Positions 9,108-18,204 of a stretch of DNA of 64,000 bases are shown here, piece after piece. Numbering within the stretch: the stretch's first letter is position 1; every line of letters starts with the position of its first letter. The DNA comes from Pseudomonas sp. R37(2017) (GTDB lineage Bacteria > Pseudomonadota > Gammaproteobacteria > Pseudomonadales > Pseudomonadaceae): NCBI RefSeq assembly GCF_002113375.1, contig NZ_NEHO01000017.1:1-64000 (forward strand), written 5' to 3'. The notes beneath the pieces were generated by a model. That model was not told the origin of the DNA and searched no databases. It worked only from the letters and a program-made list of their open reading frames with translations. A program made the position numbers and the translations under genes.

Positions 9108-10133
9108 ATGTCCAAACGTCTGTCCTTTGCACCCCTGGCCGCCGCCATTGGCCTGGGATTCAGCCTGATCGCCGGGAGCCTGGTGGCGCCGACCGTGGCC
9201 CACGCCGAAGGTGAAATCCGTATCGCCGAACAGTTCGGCATCGTTTACCTGCTACTGAACGTGGTGCGCGACCAGAACCTGATCGAGAAGCACGGCAAGC
9301 AGGAAGGTATCGACATCAAGGTCGACTGGACCCAGCTCTCGGGCGGGGCGGCGGTCAACGATGCGCTGTTGTCCGGGTCCATCGATATTGCCGGTGCCGG
9401 CGTCGGTCCGTTGCTGACCATCTGGGACCGTACCCACGGCAAACAGAACGTCAAGGCCGTGGCTTCCCTCGGCAACTTCCCGTACTACCTGGTGAGCAAC
9501 AACCCCAAGGTCAAGACCATCGCCGACTTCACCGAGAAGGACCGTATCGCGGTGCCGGCCGTGGGGGTTTCGGTGCAGTCACGCTTCCTGCAATACGCAG
9601 CCGCCAGGCAGTGGGGCGACCAGGAGTTCAATCGCCTCGACAAGTACACCATCGCGGTTCCGCACCCTGACGCGACAGCGGCACTGGTGGCCGGTGGCAC
9701 CGAGCTGAGCGGGCACTTTTCCAACCCGCCGTTCCAGGATCAGGAACTGGCCAACCCCAACGTGCACGTGGTGCTGAACACCTATGACCTGCTCGGGCCG
9801 AATTCGCCGACGGTGCTGTTCGCTACCGAAAAATTCCGCAATGAGAACCCGAAAACCTACAAAGCGTTCATTGACGCTTTGACCGAGGCGGCGCAATTCG
9901 CGCAGAACGATAAAGGCGCGGCAGCCGACACCTACATTCGCGTCACCAAGGCCAACATCGACCGCGCCGCATTGCTGAAAATCATCGACAACCCGCAATT
10001 CGAGTTCAGCGTCACGCCGAAAAATACCTACCCGTTGGCCGAGTTCCTCTACCGCGTTGGCGCGATCAAGAACAAACCGGATTCGTGGAAGGACTACTTC
10101 TTCCAGGACGCCAAGCCGCTGCAAGGGAGCTGA
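9108..10133 (+). CDS. ABC importer substrate-binding protein, SsuA/TauA-like (NMT1 family)
   Basis: A 341-residue periplasmic binding protein with a clear signal peptide (about residues 1-34, ending at VAHAEGEIRIAEQFG). The fold cues are those of the NMT1/SsuA family: an early GIVYLLLNVVRDQ segment and LSGGAAVNDALLSGSIDIAG. The ATG at 9108 has GGAG 8 bases upstream; an in-frame TTG two codons earlier is unlikely. It lies 18 bases after the dioxygenase gene and 5 bases before the ATPase gene, so one operon is likely. The ligand cannot be read from the sequence; an aliphatic sulfonate is plausible from the dioxygenase neighbour. Confidence 0.82.
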   Translation: MSKRLSFAPLAAAIGLGFSLIAGSLVAPTVAHAEGEIRIAEQFGIVYLLLNVVRDQNLIEKHGKQEGIDIKVDWTQLSGGAAVNDALLSGSIDIAGAGVGPLLTIWDRTHGKQNVKAVASLGNFPYYLVSNNPKVKTIADFTEKDRIAVPAVGVSVQSRFLQYAAARQWGDQEFNRLDKYTIAVPHPDATAALVAGGTELSGHFSNPPFQDQELANPNVHVVLNTYDLLGPNSPTVLFATEKFRNENPKTYKAFIDALTEAAQFAQNDKGAAADTYIRVTKANIDRAALLKIIDNPQFEFSVTPKNTYPLAEFLYRVGAIKNKPDSWKDYFFQDAKPLQGS

Positions 10134-10138
10134 CCGAA

Positions 10139-10999
10139 ATGAATGCCCCTTTGCAAGGCCATACGGTCAGCAAACCGATCGCGGCAGCCCAGGCGTTGCT
10201 GTCGGTCGACAACGTCAGCCTTGAATACCGTACGCCGCAGCGTGTGGTGCGGGCGACCCATCAAGTCAGTTTCGAGGTCGACCCGGCGGACCGTTTTGTC
10301 CTGCTCGGGCCGTCCGGTTGCGGCAAGTCGACATTGCTCAAGGCCGCCGCCGGATTCATCCAGCCCGTGGAAGGCGAGATCCGTCTGCAAGGCCAGCGTG
10401 TCGATGCGCCGGGGCCGGACCGGATCGTGGTGTTCCAGGAGTTCGATCAACTGCCGCCATGGAAAACCGTCAAACAGAACGTGATGTTTCCGCTGCTGGC
10501 CTCGAAAACCCTCAAGCGCAAAGAGGCCGAAGCGCGAGCGCTGCATTATCTGCAGAAGGTGGGTTTGGCGGCGTTTGCCGATGCCTATCCGCACACCTTG
10601 TCCGGTGGCATGAAGGCACGGGTTGCCATTGCGCGGGCGTTGGCGATGCAGCCGAAAATCCTCCTGATGGACGAACCCTTCGCCGCCCTCGATGCGCTGA
10701 CCCGACGCAAGATGCAGGAGGAACTGTTGCTGCTCTGGGAAGAGGTGCGCTTCACGCTGCTGTTCGTCACACACTCCATTGAAGAGGCGCTGGTGGTGGG
10801 CAATCGCATCCTGTTGCTGTCACCCCATCCGGGGCGAGTGCGAGCCGAAGTCCACAGCCATCAATACGATTTGCACAGCCTTGGCGGTGTGGCGTTTCAG
10901 GAGTCGGCACGGCGCATCCATCGGTTGCTGTTCGATGAAGGCCAATCAGCGCAAACCGAGCATGAGCTGGGCTTCGCCGACATCCGCATTGCTTATTGA
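10139..10999 (+). CDS. ABC importer ATPase, SsuB/TauB-like
   Basis: A 286-residue nucleotide-binding subunit. Walker A is GPSGCGKST, the signature is LSGGMKARVAIARAL, and Walker B is ILLMDEPFAALD with a following H-loop VTHSIEEAL. The start ATG at 10139 lies 5 bases after the stop of the binding-protein gene and has AGGGAG upstream; the frame itself is open 18 codons further upstream inside that gene. Belongs to the nitrate/sulfonate/taurine subfamily and would energise the permease encoded at 11021. Confidence 0.87.
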   Translation: MNAPLQGHTVSKPIAAAQALLSVDNVSLEYRTPQRVVRATHQVSFEVDPADRFVLLGPSGCGKSTLLKAAAGFIQPVEGEIRLQGQRVDAPGPDRIVVFQEFDQLPPWKTVKQNVMFPLLASKTLKRKEAEARALHYLQKVGLAAFADAYPHTLSGGMKARVAIARALAMQPKILLMDEPFAALDALTRRKMQEELLLLWEEVRFTLLFVTHSIEEALVVGNRILLLSPHPGRVRAEVHSHQYDLHSLGGVAFQESARRIHRLLFDEGQSAQTEHELGFADIRIAY

Positions 11000-11020
11000 G
11001 CCAGTTGAGAGGAGGGCCCG

Positions 11021-11887
11021 ATGAGCCATTTATCATCCCCGCGTGAAGCGTTCGAAACGGTTTTGCAGCCACTGATCAGCGTGCCGCTGGAGCGTGAATT
11101 GCCCCTCGGCCAGCGCCTGTGGCAGCAAGGTTGGTTGCGTAAAAGCCTGATCCTGATATTGCTTGCGGTGCTATGGGAAGCCGTGGCGCGGTATCAGAGC
11201 AATGATCTGCTGCTGCCGAGTTTTCTGCAGACCGCTCACGCACTGTACGACGGCCTGCGCAGTGGTGAATTGCTGGGCAAGGTGTGGATTTCCCTGGTGG
11301 TGCTGCTCAAGGGATACCTGATCGGCATCGTCCTGGCATTTGCCCTGACCACGCTGGCGGTGTCGACCCAGTTTGGGCGCGATCTGCTCAGCACCCTGAC
11401 CTCGATGTTCAACCCGTTGCCGGCGATTGCGCTGCTGCCGCTGGCGCTGTTGTGGTTCGGCCTGGGGCAGAACAGCCTGATTTTCGTGTTGGTGCATTCG
11501 GTACTCTGGGCCTTGGCGTTGAACACCTACGCCGGGTTTCTCGGCGTCTCGGAGACCTTGCGCATGGCTGGGCGCAACTATGGTCTCAAAGGCATGCGCT
11601 TTGTGCTGTTCATCCTGATCCCGGCAGCGTTGCCGTCGATCCTGGCCGGCCTGAAGATCGGCTGGGCGTTTGCCTGGCGCACGTTGATTGCCGCTGAGCT
11701 GGTGTTTGGTGCGACCAGCGGGAAGGGTGGGCTGGGGTGGTACATCTTTCAGAATCGCAATGAGCTGTACACGGACAAGGTGTTCGCTGGCCTGGCGGTG
11801 GTGATTCTGATCGGGCTGCTGGTGGAGAATCTGGTGTTCGATTCGTTGGAGCGGGTGACAGTGAAACGATGGGGGATGGTGCGCTAG
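11021..11887 (+). CDS. ABC importer permease, SsuC/TauC-like
   Basis: A 288-residue inner-membrane permease with about six hydrophobic segments. The EAA loop that docks the ATPase is visible in the SETLRMAGRNYGLKGM region, followed by PAALPSILAGLKIG. Ribosome-binding sequence GAGAGGAGG sits just upstream of the ATG. It is the last gene of the dioxygenase-importer operon. The specificity is unknown, as for the binding protein. Confidence 0.85.
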   Translation: MSHLSSPREAFETVLQPLISVPLERELPLGQRLWQQGWLRKSLILILLAVLWEAVARYQSNDLLLPSFLQTAHALYDGLRSGELLGKVWISLVVLLKGYLIGIVLAFALTTLAVSTQFGRDLLSTLTSMFNPLPAIALLPLALLWFGLGQNSLIFVLVHSVLWALALNTYAGFLGVSETLRMAGRNYGLKGMRFVLFILIPAALPSILAGLKIGWAFAWRTLIAAELVFGATSGKGGLGWYIFQNRNELYTDKVFAGLAVVILIGLLVENLVFDSLERVTVKRWGMVR

Positions 11888-11985
11888 AAACATCGCGAAG
11901 GCAGCCGACTCTTCATCACCGAACCAGACGGGATGTTTGCTAGCATTGCGCTTGGATCAATTTTGGTCAGATATGAGTGCTTGCC

Positions 11986-12915
11986 ATGCAACTCCCGGAC
12001 ATGAATCTGTTGGTCGCCCTCGACGCTTTGCTCGACGAGGGCAGTGTGGTGGGCGCCGCGCGGCGGATGAACCTGAGCCCGGCGGCCATGAGCCGGACGT
12101 TGACGCGCATCCGCGAAGCCATTGGCGATCCGATTCTGGTACGCGCCGGCCGTGGCCTGGTGCCAACGCCCAAGGCGCTGGAATTGCGTGAGCAAGTGCG
12201 CAGTGTGGTGGAACAGGCCGGGCTGCTGTTTCGCTCGGCCGATGCGGTGGAACTGAGTTCGCTGCGGCGTCGATTCAGTATTCGGGCCAACGACTTCTTT
12301 GTCGGCGTTTACGGCGGCAAGCTGTTCGACACCCTTGACCGGCAGGCGCCGCACTGCGAGTTGCGTTTCGTCCCGGAAGGCGATGGCGATGATGAGGCGT
12401 TGCGCGAAGGGCGGATCGACCTGAGCGTCAGCAACACCCGGCCACTGACCCCGGAGGTGAAGATTCAGAACCTGTTTTCCACCCACTTCGTCGGCCTGGT
12501 ACGCGAGGATCATCCGCTGCTGGACGAAGAGATCACGGCAGAGCGCTATGCCGGTTACTCCCATATCAGCATGTCCCGGCGTGGCATTGCCCGTGGTCCG
12601 ATCGATACCGCGCTCAATGCCCTGGGGCTGGAGCGACGGGTGGCGGTGATCGCGCCAAGCTTTCATGCGGCGATGTTTGCCTTGCCCGATTCCGACCTGA
12701 TTCTGCCGGTGCCCAAGGAAGCCTTGCTGAGTGTGCGCCGGCTGGGATTGAAGCTGCGCTCGTTCGACCTGCCGATTCCTTTGCCGACCCTGATGCTGAC
12801 CCAGGCCTGGCACCCGCGTTTCGACAAGGATCCGGCCCATCGCTGGTTGCGTGAAACACTCAAGACCTGCTGCGACGAAACCTGGCTGGCCGCTCAACCT
12901 GAAAATCACCGCTGA
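11986..12915 (+). CDS. LysR-type transcriptional regulator
   Basis: A 309-residue LysR regulator. The N-terminal winged helix-turn-helix is clear (EGSVVGAARRMNLSPAAMSR, residues about 20-40, then VRAGRGLVPTPKALEL). The rest is a periplasmic-binding-like effector domain. The ATG at 11986 (MQLPDMNLL) is the usual LysR start; a GTG three codons upstream is possible. It lies 98 bases after the importer permease on the same strand and 225 bases before an efflux operon, so it could control either. Effector unknown. Confidence 0.83.
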   Translation: MQLPDMNLLVALDALLDEGSVVGAARRMNLSPAAMSRTLTRIREAIGDPILVRAGRGLVPTPKALELREQVRSVVEQAGLLFRSADAVELSSLRRRFSIRANDFFVGVYGGKLFDTLDRQAPHCELRFVPEGDGDDEALREGRIDLSVSNTRPLTPEVKIQNLFSTHFVGLVREDHPLLDEEITAERYAGYSHISMSRRGIARGPIDTALNALGLERRVAVIAPSFHAAMFALPDSDLILPVPKEALLSVRRLGLKLRSFDLPIPLPTLMLTQAWHPRFDKDPAHRWLRETLKTCCDETWLAAQPENHR

Positions 12916-12920
12916 ACCCT

Positions 12921-13020
12921 TGTAGGAGCGAGCATGCTCGCGATGGTCGTTAACGATAACGCGTGTTTGCTGGTTAAACGCGGCGCCTTCAAGTCCATCG
13001 CGAGCATGCTCGCTCCTACA
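12921..13020. repeat. REP palindrome pair (inverted)
   Basis: A perfect 26-base inverted repeat: 12921-12946 and 12995-13020, each with the core GTAGGAGCGAGCATGCTCG. It lies between the LysR gene and the MFS efflux gene and is followed by a run of G. Confidence 0.9.
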
Positions 13021-13140
13021 GGGGGGGGGAGGTTTGTATTGTTGTGTCTGGCGCACTTATAAGCTGCGGATAAGTTGATTTTCGTCAGGCATCGCGCTTC
13101 TTAGAATGCTTCGGTCTTTCCACACCGGAGCTCGCAGTAC

Positions 13141-14673
13141 ATGACTTCTCTCACGGCCCCGGCACCTCTCGCTGCGGCCAGCACGGCAATTGCGCCGCCA
13201 GTCTTCGGCGCGCGGATCATCATCGGCCTGGCAGGCGTATTGCTGGCGGTGCTGGTGTCGGGCCTGAACGAGATGGTGACCAAAGTCGCCCTGGCCGACA
13301 TCCGTGGTGCGTTGGCCATCGGCTACGACGAAGGAACCTGGCTGGTCGCCTGTTACACGGCGACTTCCGTGGCGGCCATGGCCTTCGCGCCGTGGTGTGC
13401 AGTGACGTTCTCGTTGCGGCGTTTCACCCTGTGCGCCATCGGCCTGTTCACCTTGCTGGGCGTGCTGTGCCCCTTCGCCCCGAATTACCAAAGCCTGTTG
13501 TTGCTGCGCACCTTGCAAGGCCTGGCGGGCGGGGCATTGCCGCCCATGCTGATGACCGTGGCCCTGCGGTTTCTGCCGGCCAGCGTGAAGCTGTATGGCC
13601 TGGCCGGTTATGCCCTGACGGCGACGTTCGGCCCGGGCCTGGGCACGCCATTGGCCGGGTTGTGGACCGAGTATGTCGGCTGGCAGTGGACTTTCTGGCA
13701 AATCGTCGCGCCTTGCCTGATTGCCATGGCTGCAGTGGCGTATGGCTTGCCCCAGGACCCGCTGCGCCTGGAACGCTTCAAGTCTTTCAACTGGCGCGGC
13801 GTGCTGTTGGGTTTTCCAGCCATTTGCATGCTGGTGATCGGCATTTTGCAGGGCAATCGCCTGGACTGGTTCGAGTCCAGCCTGATTTGCGGACTGCTCG
13901 GTGGCGGGTTGTTGCTGCTGGTGCTGTTTTTGGCCGGCGAGTGGTCGCAACCGACACCCTTTTTCAAGTTGCAGATGCTCGGCATCCGTAACCTGTCTTT
14001 TGCCCTGCTGACCCTGGCGGGCGTGCTGGTGGTGCTGCAGGCGGTGATCATCATTCCGTCCAGCTACCTGGCGCAGGTCCAGGGTTATCGCCCGGTGCAG
14101 ACCGCTCCGATCATGTTGCTGGCGGCGTTGCCGCAATTGATTGCGCTGCCGTTGGTGGCGGCGCTGTGCAACTTTCGCTGGGTCGATTGCCGTTGGGTGT
14201 TGGGCCTTGGCTTGAGCATGCTGGCGCTGTCGTGCGTTGGTGGCTCGCACCTGACGTCCGCATGGATTCGCGACGATTTCTACGTGCTGCAATGGCTGCA
14301 GATTTTCGGCCAGCCCATGGCGGTGCTGCCGCTGCTGATGCTGTCCACCGGTAGCATCAACCCGATGGAAGGGCCATTCGCGTCGGCCTGGTTCAACACC
14401 GTCAAAGGCCTGTCGGCGGTCATCGCCACCGGGGTGATCGAAGCACTCACCACGGCACGCCTGCACTTTCACTCGACCATGCTGGTCGACCGCCTCGGCA
14501 ACTCGCCGCTGACCGAGTACGACAGCGCAAGCCTGGCTCATCGTCTGCATGAGCAAGCGCTGGTGCTCGTTTCCTCTGATCTTTACCTGTGCATGGCGGG
14601 TATCGCCGTGGCCTTGATCCTGTTGATTTTCTGGCTGCCGACGCGGATCTACCCACCGCGCGCACCCACCTGA
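13141..14673 (+). CDS. MFS drug efflux transporter, DHA2 (EmrB-like) family
   Basis: A 510-residue inner-membrane transporter with about 14 hydrophobic segments, the size of the DHA2 (EmrB/QacA) class. Visible motifs include LLRTLQGLAGGALPPMLM and the motif C-like AGYALTATFGPGLGTPLAG. It is followed by an EmrA-like adaptor (14700) and a NodT-type outer-membrane factor (15767), making a three-part pump spanning both membranes. The substrate is unknown; such systems export drugs, aromatic acids or siderophores. Confidence 0.85.
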   Translation: MTSLTAPAPLAAASTAIAPPVFGARIIIGLAGVLLAVLVSGLNEMVTKVALADIRGALAIGYDEGTWLVACYTATSVAAMAFAPWCAVTFSLRRFTLCAIGLFTLLGVLCPFAPNYQSLLLLRTLQGLAGGALPPMLMTVALRFLPASVKLYGLAGYALTATFGPGLGTPLAGLWTEYVGWQWTFWQIVAPCLIAMAAVAYGLPQDPLRLERFKSFNWRGVLLGFPAICMLVIGILQGNRLDWFESSLICGLLGGGLLLLVLFLAGEWSQPTPFFKLQMLGIRNLSFALLTLAGVLVVLQAVIIIPSSYLAQVQGYRPVQTAPIMLLAALPQLIALPLVAALCNFRWVDCRWVLGLGLSMLALSCVGGSHLTSAWIRDDFYVLQWLQIFGQPMAVLPLLMLSTGSINPMEGPFASAWFNTVKGLSAVIATGVIEALTTARLHFHSTMLVDRLGNSPLTEYDSASLAHRLHEQALVLVSSDLYLCMAGIAVALILLIFWLPTRIYPPRAPT

Positions 14674-14699
14674 ATGCTCCACTGATACAGAAGGTTTTG

Positions 14700-15770
14700 A
14701 TGAACACTCAAGCAAAGCAGAAAGTCGTGGTTGCCGTGGCCGCCGCATTGGCCGTCGGTGTGTTGCTGTACCTGGCGATGCCCGGCCTGTTCGGCAAGCG
14801 CACCCGACAGAACACCAACGATGCTTATGTCTCGGCGGACTTCACCCTTGTTGTGCCGCGTGTCGCCGGGTTCATCAAGCAAGTGCTGGTCGAGGATAAC
14901 CAGCAGGTCAAGGCCGGGCAGTTGCTGGCACTGATCGATGACCGGGATTTGCGCGCCGCCGCCGAGGCCGCTGACGCCGAAACGCTGGTGGCCAGGGCGC
15001 AACTGCAAAACGCCACGGCGACTCTGGAGCGCCAGGCCTCGGTGATTGCCCAGGCGCAATCCTCGGTGGTTTCGGCCAAGGCGGAAATGGCCTTTGCCGA
15101 GCATGAATTGAATCGCTACAACCACCTCGCCGGAGTGGGCGCCGGCACGGTGCAAAATGCGCAACAGGCGCAAACGCGCATCGACCAGGCCTCCGCGCGG
15201 CTGGCCAATGCCACGGCGGTACTGGCGGCGGAGCGCAAGCAAGTGGAGATCCTCACGGCCCAGCGCGATGCCGCCGAAGGGGGGCTGAAACGGGCGCAAG
15301 CGAAGCTGGAAATGGCCAGCTACGAGTTGTCCTATACGCGGATCGTCGCGCCACAGGACGGCATGGTCGGCGAACGCGCGGTGCGGGTCGGTGCCTATGT
15401 CACGCCGGGCAGCAAAATCCTCGCGGTAGTGCCGCTGGCACAGGCCTATGTGATGGCCAATTTCCAGGAAACCCAACTGACGGATGTGCAGCCGGGCCAG
15501 GCTGTGCAAGTGCGCGTCGACAGTCTGGGCGGTGCGGCACTCAACGGTCGAGTCGAAAGCATTGCACCGGCCACCGGGGTGACGTTCGCCGCCGTCAAAC
15601 CGGACAACGCCACCGGCAACTTCACCAAGGTGGTGCAGCGAATACCGGTGAAGATCGTGCTGGAACCTGGGCAAGCGCTGGCCGAGCGCTTGCGGGTGGG
15701 GATGTCGGTGGAGGCGAGTATTGATACTGGCAGCGATGCGTCGTCTGCGCGAGAGGTGACTCAGCGATGA
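14700..15770 (+). CDS. EmrA/HlyD-like efflux adaptor
   Basis: A 356-residue periplasmic adaptor anchored by one N-terminal helix (VVVAVAAALAVGVLLYLAM). EmrA-type motifs are visible: TNDAYVSADFTLVVPRVAGF, VLVEDNQQVKAGQLLALIDD, and a coiled-coil hairpin, then TRIVAPQDGMVGERAVRVGAYV. The ATG at 14700 lies 26 bases after the MFS stop, preceded by AAGG. The frame is open further upstream but inside the MFS gene. The stop overlaps the start of the outer-membrane factor (ATGA). Confidence 0.87.
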   Translation: MNTQAKQKVVVAVAAALAVGVLLYLAMPGLFGKRTRQNTNDAYVSADFTLVVPRVAGFIKQVLVEDNQQVKAGQLLALIDDRDLRAAAEAADAETLVARAQLQNATATLERQASVIAQAQSSVVSAKAEMAFAEHELNRYNHLAGVGAGTVQNAQQAQTRIDQASARLANATAVLAAERKQVEILTAQRDAAEGGLKRAQAKLEMASYELSYTRIVAPQDGMVGERAVRVGAYVTPGSKILAVVPLAQAYVMANFQETQLTDVQPGQAVQVRVDSLGGAALNGRVESIAPATGVTFAAVKPDNATGNFTKVVQRIPVKIVLEPGQALAERLRVGMSVEASIDTGSDASSAREVTQR

Positions 15771-17344
15771 AGGACGGTGTTGGCTGGTCAGACGCTTTCG
15801 CGAGCAGGCTCGCTCCCACAAGGGATCTGCGTAATGCTGAAGTTTCCGGGATCACAGTCAGTACACTGTGGGAGCGAGCCTGCTCGCGAAGAGGCCTGTG
15901 GCAGCGACTCACCTTCAGTGCCTTACTCGTCATGAGTCTCAGCGCCTGCACCGTCGGCCCCGATTTCCAAAAGCCCGACACCCCACGGATCGCCGAATGG
16001 GCAAAACCCTCAAGGGCAGCCACCAGCCAGGCCGTCGCCGAAACGATGGACGAGCGCTGGTGGGAAGTGTTCCGCGACCCGAAACTCTCGGCCCTGAGCC
16101 AGCGCGCCCTGACCGACAACCTCGACCTGAAGCTGGCCGGCAGCCGCTTGCAGCAAAGTCGTGCAGTACGGCAGGTCATCACGGCCGACCGCTACCCCAA
16201 CACGGCCGTCAGCGGCAGTTACGGACGCAATCGCAACAGTGCTGAAGGCCTGAGCGACCCGTCGGGTCACAATGGCCAGTCGGCTTTCAACCTTTGGAGC
16301 GCCGGGTTTTCCGCCTCCTGGGAGCTGGATTTCTGGGGCCGCGTGCGTCGGGAAACCGAAGCCGCCGACGCCAACCTGGAAGTCGCCGAGAATGACCGGC
16401 GCGGCGTGCTGCTGTCGGTACTGGCCGACACCGCGCAGGATTACATTCAGTTGCGCGGCGTGCAGAACACCCGGCTCGTCACCGAACAAAACCTCGATGT
16501 CGCCCGCCACAGCCTGAAGCTTTCGCAACTGCGCCTGGTCGACGGCGTCGCGACGGATCTGGATGTCGCCGAAGCCGCCGCGCAGGTAGCGGCCATCGAA
16601 TCGCGCCTGCCCGCGCTGGAGCAGCGTCAGTGGCAACTGATCAATGCCTTGAGCCTGTTGATGGGTGAACCGCCCCAGGCATTGGCCGCGGAGTTATCCA
16701 CAGACGCACCGGTGCCACAAACACCGCGACAGATCGCCATCGGCCTGCCTTCGCAACTGGCTGAACGGCGGCCGGACATTCGTCAGGCCGAAGCCCGGCT
16801 GCATGCCGCCACGGCCGGCATTGGCGTGGCCAAGGGTGATTTCTATCCGCGCATCACCCTGTCGGGGAACATCGGTTCACAGGCCATGCAACTGAGCGAT
16901 TTCGGTTCCTGGGGATCGCGCTCGTTCGGGATCGGCCCGCAATTGAGCTTGCCATTGTTCGACGGTGGCCGCTTGCGCGGTGTGCTGAATGTGCGTGAGG
17001 CGCAACAACAGGAAGCCGCTATCGCCTATCAACAAACCGTGCTGCGCGCCTGGCATGAAATCGATGACCAACTGACCGTCTACAATGCCAGCCAGTTGCG
17101 TCGCGACAGCCTGGCCGAAGCCGTGCGCCAGAACCGTATTGCGCTGGACACCGCACAACGGCAGTACGTCGAAGGTGTGGTGGATTTCGTCACCGTGCTC
17201 ACCGTGCAAGGGGCCTTGCTGGCCACGCAGGAGCAGTGGGTCGAGAGTTCGACCGGCGTGTCGCTGGCGGCCGTCGGGTTGTACAAGGCACTGGGTGGCG
17301 GTTGGGAGTCGGTGTATCCGTTGGCCGAGACGGCACAACGTTAA
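15767..17344 (+). CDS. NodT-family outer-membrane efflux lipoprotein with REP-derived N-terminal extension
   Basis: A 525-residue outer-membrane factor, the exit duct for the MFS/HlyD pump. The lipoprotein signal is LTFSALLVMSLSAC followed by TVGPDFQKP, the normal start of NodT-type proteins, but here it begins at about residue 47 rather than residue 5. The first 40 residues are encoded by an inverted pair of REP elements (15797-15890). No in-frame ATG, GTG or TTG occurs between 15767 and the ATG in the middle of the signal. Either translation starts at 15767 (overlapping the adaptor stop as ATGA) and a long pre-signal tail is made, or a rare CTG near 15896 is used. The remaining protein has both TolC/NodT repeats and looks intact. 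Confidence 0.8.
   Translation: MKDGVGWSDAFASRLAPTRDLRNAEVSGITVSTLWERACSRRGLWQRLTFSALLVMSLSACTVGPDFQKPDTPRIAEWAKPSRAATSQAVAETMDERWWEVFRDPKLSALSQRALTDNLDLKLAGSRLQQSRAVRQVITADRYPNTAVSGSYGRNRNSAEGLSDPSGHNGQSAFNLWSAGFSASWELDFWGRVRRETEAADANLEVAENDRRGVLLSVLADTAQDYIQLRGVQNTRLVTEQNLDVARHSLKLSQLRLVDGVATDLDVAEAAAQVAAIESRLPALEQRQWQLINALSLLMGEPPQALAAELSTDAPVPQTPRQIAIGLPSQLAERRPDIRQAEARLHAATAGIGVAKGDFYPRITLSGNIGSQAMQLSDFGSWGSRSFGIGPQLSLPLFDGGRLRGVLNVREAQQQEAAIAYQQTVLRAWHEIDDQLTVYNASQLRRDSLAEAVRQNRIALDTAQRQYVEGVVDFVTVLTVQGALLATQEQWVESSTGVSLAAVGLYKALGGGWESVYPLAETAQR
15797..15890. repeat. REP palindrome pair inside a coding start
   Basis: A perfect 24-base inverted repeat: 15797-15820 and 15867-15890, separated by 46 bases. 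It is the GTGGGAGCGAGC type. Unlike the other REP pairs here it lies within an open reading frame, between the overlapped start codon and the lipoprotein signal of the outer-membrane factor. Confidence 0.9.
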
Positions 17345-17370
17345 ATAAGCAGGCAATGATGGCCATCTGC

Positions 17371-17398
17371 TTGACGCTAACTACCGCTGTCGTAGACT
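17371..17398 (+). promoter_or_regulatory. Possible sigma-70 promoter of the adaptor/M50 cluster
   Basis: TTGACG (17371-17376) and TAGACT (17393-17398) are separated by 16 bases and lie 27 bases before the adaptor gene at 17425. The match is reasonable but was found by eye only. Confidence 0.35.
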
Positions 17399-17424
17399 CC
17401 GATGATCCGAAAGGGAGTACGGTC

Positions 17425-18204
17425 ATGCGGTTTTTCTGTGTGTTGGGGTTGGGTTGTTTCTTCGCCGCGAGCGTTGTCCAGGCGCAAACGCCCGGGGCAG
17501 ACGATCCGCTTGCGCAAATGGATGCAGGCGCCAGTGCTGCGACCAGCGCCGAGGCCCGCGGTGTATTGCGCGCCCGGGACCAGGCCGTTCTGGCCAGTGA
17601 GGTGCCCGGACGGATTGTCGAATTGCCATTCAGTGAGGGGGAGTCGTTCAAGAAGGGCGATACCCTGGCGCGGTTCGATTGCTCCGCCTATCAGGCGCAG
17701 CTCAATGCCGCTCAAGCGGCCAGCCGTGGTGCGGGTGAAGAACTGGCGCACAATCGGCAACTGGCCGCGCTGAATTCGGTCGGGCGTTTCGAAGTGGCAC
17801 GTGCCGAGGCCAAGGTCAGCGAAACCCAGGCGCAGTCCCAGGTGTATCAAGTGCAGGTCAAGCGTTGCAGCGTGCTGGCGCCGTTCGATGGCCAGGTCGT
17901 CGAACGCAAGGTACAGCGCTATGAAAGCGTACCTGCCGGTGCACCCTTGCTGGACGTGGTCGACAATCGCACCCTGGAAATCCATCTCCTCGTCCCCTCG
18001 CGCTGGATGGCCCGACTCAAGCCCGGCCAGACCTTCAGCTTTGTTCCAGATGAAACCGGCAAGTCGTTGGAGGCTACGGTCAAGCGCCTGGGCGCGCGAA
18101 TCGATGAAGGCAGCCAGACCCTGCTGCTGGTGGCCAGCGTGCCCGACGCCAGCGGGTTGCTGGCGGGCATGAGTGGCACGGCGCATTTCGCGGAGTTCAA
18201 GTGA
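17425..18204 (+). CDS. HlyD/RND-type periplasmic adaptor (short)
   Basis: A 259-residue secreted adaptor. The signal peptide is MRFFCVLGLGCFFAASVVQA. The lipoyl/barrel-sandwich halves are visible at LASEVPGRIVELPFSEGESF and SVLAPFDGQVVERKVQRYES, joined by a short alpha hairpin, then a beta-barrel. It has no transmembrane anchor beyond the signal. The ATG at 17425 has AGGGAG at 17412-17417; the longer frame upstream lies in the previous gene. It starts a tight run with the next two genes (GTGA overlap, then zero spacing). Together they would form the inner-membrane/periplasm part of an export machine. Confidence 0.82.
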   Translation: MRFFCVLGLGCFFAASVVQAQTPGADDPLAQMDAGASAATSAEARGVLRARDQAVLASEVPGRIVELPFSEGESFKKGDTLARFDCSAYQAQLNAAQAASRGAGEELAHNRQLAALNSVGRFEVARAEAKVSETQAQSQVYQVQVKRCSVLAPFDGQVVERKVQRYESVPAGAPLLDVVDNRTLEIHLLVPSRWMARLKPGQTFSFVPDETGKSLEATVKRLGARIDEGSQTLLLVASVPDASGLLAGMSGTAHFAEFK

